DNA from: an uncultured Flavobacteriaceae bacterium | GTDB lineage: Bacteria > Bacteroidota > Bacteroidia > Flavobacteriales > Flavobacteriaceae | Assembly (NCBI GenBank): GCA_913020295.1 | Contig: CAJWAA010000007.1 | Location: 43,178 to 107,177 of the forward strand | Length of the DNA: 64,000 nt | Direction: 5' to 3' | Shown: in pieces, positions 62,547 to 64,000 of the stretch | Layout of the letters: the number at the start of each line of letters is the position of its first letter | Numbering within the stretch: position 1 is the stretch's first letter | Program-made: the position numbers and the translations under genes | Notes under the pieces: generated by a model | Databases searched by the model: none | What the model saw: only the letters and a program-made list of their open reading frames with translations | Told to the model about the DNA's origin: nothing

Positions 62547-63593
62547 TTAAATCATCGGCATATCCTCTTCATTAAGTTCAGGTATTTCTAAGCCCCTTAA
62601 ATAAGTCAAACTAACATTTATAGATGAATGTCCCATAGCTTTCTGTAGCTTGGTTATACTACCTGTTCTCTTAAAGATTTCTATGGCTCCTGTGTGTCTA
62701 AAAGAGTAGATAGTAACACTTGTTTTAACATCAGGATTAAGTCTCTTAAAACGCCTCCAAATAAGTGAAAAATAACCCTTGTTATATGGCTCTATTGAGT
62801 TAGAAAACACATTATAATTAGAGCTTCTTTTTATTAGTACTTCTTTTATGTAAGATGGAATCGGTACAATACGATTACGCTTTGATTTTACTTTGCTTCC
62901 TGTTAGATTAATATGCGATAAATCATCACTAAAGTCTTCCCACTTTAATAGTCTTATTTCTTGATGTGGTCTTAATAAACAACCATAAGTAAGTAAACAA
63001 CAGAGATACAAGTTTTCATTAAAATCTTTTATTCTTAATAGTAGTTCTTTCACGTTACTTATTGGACTATGAAGAACCTCATTTTGTTTACGTGTTTTAA
63101 GTTTAGATAGTTCAATAGGAAAGTCTCTACCATATAAATAGTTTACTAATACATTCACTTGTCTTCTTGTTGTATTATAGCTTGTATTGTTATCGTATTT
63201 AAGTGGAATAGAATCTATAAATGCAGAACTTATACAACCTTTCTTAATTAACTCATCTCTTAAAATACTTGATAGACTCTCTAATGTCTTTTTGTAGCGA
63301 TTAGATAAAGGTTGTGCAAGTTTATCTCGTATCAGGCTATCATAATACTCAACAGAAGAAAGAGGTTTAGTAAAAGAATAATCGTTAGATACTATAAACT
63401 CATAAACCTGTTTTGCAAGAGTTGAGGTTATAGAGTAACGAAGTTTAGCAGGATACGAATTAGGATTCAAAGAAGAACCAATTAAACGACCACTAAACAA
63501 CCTGTAGCGTTTATTGTTTAATTTAAAATCAACGTGATATTTACCGTCTTTACGTTTGCAGACTTTAGGATAGGAAAGGCTATTTTTTGACAC
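62547..63593 (-). CDS. int: Tyrosine recombinase (site-specific integrase)
   Basis: 348 residues from GTG 63593. The C-terminal catalytic domain has Arg in LLRPHQEIRLLKWEDF, a Lys in GSKVKSKRNRIVPIP, YSFRHTGA (box II; Tyr replaces the first His of the usual HxxR), MGHSS and the nucleophile Tyr 331 in LTYLRG. The N-terminal SAM-like core-binding domain lies at about 75-180. Integrates at the tRNA 3' end. Upstream in-frame is a TAA, so GTG is the only start. Placed 87 bp from the right repeat. Confidence 0.93.
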   Translation of the reverse strand: MSKNSLSYPKVCKRKDGKYHVDFKLNNKRYRLFSGRLIGSSLNPNSYPAKLRYSITSTLAKQVYEFIVSNDYSFTKPLSSVEYYDSLIRDKLAQPLSNRYKKTLESLSSILRDELIKKGCISSAFIDSIPLKYDNNTSYNTTRRQVNVLVNYLYGRDFPIELSKLKTRKQNEVLHSPISNVKELLLRIKDFNENLYLCCLLTYGCLLRPHQEIRLLKWEDFSDDLSHINLTGSKVKSKRNRIVPIPSYIKEVLIKRSSNYNVFSNSIEPYNKGYFSLIWRRFKRLNPDVKTSVTIYSFRHTGAIEIFKRTGSITKLQKAMGHSSINVSLTYLRGLEIPELNEEDMPMI

Positions 63594-63603
63594 TTATATG
63601 ACA
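63587..63603. repeat. Possible integrase arm site, right (TTGACA, 11-bp period)
   Basis: TTGACACTTATATGACA differs from the left site (57691-57707) at one of 17 bases and has the same orientation. It overlaps the start codon of the integrase, so binding could also repress int (autoregulation, inference). Confidence 0.5.
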
Positions 63604-63608
63604 ATTTA

Positions 63609-63628
63609 GTTAAACATCAATGTTCAAC
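63609..63628. promoter_or_regulatory. Imperfect palindrome before the integrase
   Basis: GTTAAACATCAATGTTCAAC is symmetric apart from one internal pair and the centre. It lies upstream of the integrase start, between it and the right repeat. Likely an operator or a core-type binding site; the protein is unknown. Confidence 0.4.
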
Positions 63629-63679
63629 TTAATCGTAAGTACTTGAAGCTCATTGGTTAGTAGCTTTCGTAGAAAGCAA

Positions 63680-63740
63680 AGAGTAGCTGACTCATAATCA
63701 GTTGGTCCCTGGTTCGAGCCCAGGTGGGACCACCAACAAA
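63680..63740. repeat. Direct repeat, right end (attR), a tRNA 3' fragment
   Basis: 61 bp identical to 57541-57601. It has the anticodon arm and T arm but lacks the 5' half of a tRNA, so it is not a functional gene. An open frame on the other strand (63610-63810) that reads through this stretch is the frequent false protein containing GSNQGPTDYESATL and should not be annotated. Confidence 0.95.
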
Positions 63741-63780
63741 AACCGTAATAATCTATAAAACAAGTTATTGCGGTTTTTTT
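63741..63780 (+). terminator. Former tRNA terminator, now beyond the element
   Basis: AACCGTAATAA (63741-63751) pairs with TTATTGCGGTT (63765-63775), 11 bp with one G-T, loop of 13 nt, T-run to 63780. It starts right after the repeat, as would the original terminator of the tRNA gene before insertion. Confidence 0.85.
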
Positions 63781-63789
63781 ATTCTCTAT

Positions 63790-63808
63790 TTGGCAATATA
63801 TTGGCAAC
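63790..63808. repeat. TTGGCA direct repeat, 11-bp period, outside the element
   Basis: TTGGCAATATATTGGCAAC has two TTGGCA units 11 bp apart, the same layout as the TTGACA sites at both ends of the element. It lies just after the right repeat and a terminator, which is the order seen inside the left end of the element. Confidence 0.35.
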
Positions 63809-63909
63809 AAACCTACCTTTTTTAAAACCTAAAAACTTTCCTGCCTATCTGATTACTTGATGGTGGTGTGGGTTTTGTAGAACGGTTTTTCTATTGCAGC
63901 TGCAGCGTG

Positions 63910-63932
63910 AGATTAGATATGTAATCTAATCT
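63910..63932. promoter_or_regulatory. Palindrome AGATTAGAT-N5-ATCTAATCT
   Basis: Perfect 9-bp arms with a 5-nt spacer, 41 bp before a possible start codon at 63973. Operator-like. It may control the next gene, which is cut by the window edge. Confidence 0.45.
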
Positions 63933-63972
63933 TTCTATATTGGTTGCATTATTCATTACTAATCGATTAACA

Positions 63973-64000
63973 ATGAAGAAAAGCTTTTTTACGATATTAA
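63973..64000 (+). CDS. Start of a possible next gene (partial)
   Basis: ATG at 63973 reads MKKSFFTIL up to the window edge, like the start of a signal peptide. Only nine codons are seen, so the call rests on the A-rich leader and the palindrome upstream. Confidence 0.3.

Larger units (their letters stand above)
57541..63740. mobile_element. Integrative element of about 6.1 kb in the CAU tRNA gene
   Basis: Bounded by the two 61-bp direct repeats, unit length 6,139 bp between the starts of the copies. Contents in order: terminator, membrane protein (-), structured leader, two ribbon-helix-helix-like proteins, DUF285 secreted protein, small lipoprotein and a phage-like small protein (+), then two unknown proteins and a tyrosine recombinase (-). 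No replication initiator, relaxase, phage capsid or restriction gene was recognised. An integrase with tRNA attachment and cargo only is the pattern of small satellite-like integrative elements. The left end reconstitutes the tRNA. Confidence 0.9.

Noticed and set aside
57520..63740. Prophage
   Set aside because: Only one phage-like small protein and an integrase; no capsid, tail, terminase large subunit or lysis gene is visible.
63610..63810. 66-codon open frame across the right tRNA fragment
   Set aside because: It translates the reverse strand of the tRNA (GSNQGPTDYESATL), a well-known false protein.

Overview
This window comes from a member of the Bacteroidota, most likely a marine-type Flavobacteriaceae. 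The signs are a PorW/SprE-type gliding and type IX secretion lipoprotein, a bactofilin/AtpZ/atpB cluster, the flavobacterial small-protein set around purD (DUF4254, DUF6427-like, DUF6341-like), a CarboxypepD_reg-like TonB-linked receptor, AT-rich leaders almost without Shine-Dalgarno sequences, frequent GTG/TTG starts, and a promoter matching the Bacteroidota pattern TTG-N19-TAnnTTTG. No database was consulted. Product names rest on recognised motifs and family knowledge.

Layout. 1-4.6 kb: leftward cluster porW/bactofilin/atpZ/membrane protein/atpB (atpB runs off the window). 4.8-28.4 kb: dense housekeeping region with an NAD(P)H:ferredoxin-type reductase, two glycosyltransferases, purD, GH3-like protein, LytM peptidase, tatA, pgk, holB, mnmG, ybeY, gltX, glnS, folB, tRNA-Cys and rnr. 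Two parS-like palindromes flank mnmG, which suggests a position close to the replication origin. 28.4-28.9 kb: a very AT-rich gene-free gap between rnr and rpiB. 28.9-45.8 kb: rpiB, an ElaA-like acetyltransferase, an S8/M1/rnpA operon with 4-bp overlaps, a metallo-hydrolase, an SMP-30 protein, SulP plus universal stress protein, lepA, dusB, an FtsX-type permease, rbfA and small proteins. 46-56.3 kb: more accessory, with an AraC regulator facing a sulfatase, an MBL-rhodanese fusion, an outer-membrane receptor, DoxX-like membrane proteins and a DUF819 transporter-like protein.

57.5-63.7 kb: the most interesting part is a compact integrative element of about 6.1 kb inserted in a tRNA gene with anticodon CAU. 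A perfect 61-bp direct repeat of the tRNA 3' half marks both ends. A tyrosine recombinase lies at the right end. The element carries a structured, apparently noncoding 300-bp leader; two tiny ribbon-helix-helix-like proteins; a secreted DUF285/BspA-type protein that starts directly after them and whose 75-bp repeats contain DNA palindromes of the PARCEL type; a small lipoprotein; a phage-like small protein; and three unknown proteins. I see no replication initiator, relaxase, phage structural gene or toxin of a known family. A related 11-bp-spaced direct repeat just outside the right end hints at a second, tandem or remnant element in the same tRNA site.

Hairpins that overlap both stop codons of convergent gene pairs recur (5.87, 14.16 and 17.59 kb) and probably act as bidirectional terminators in this very compact genome.
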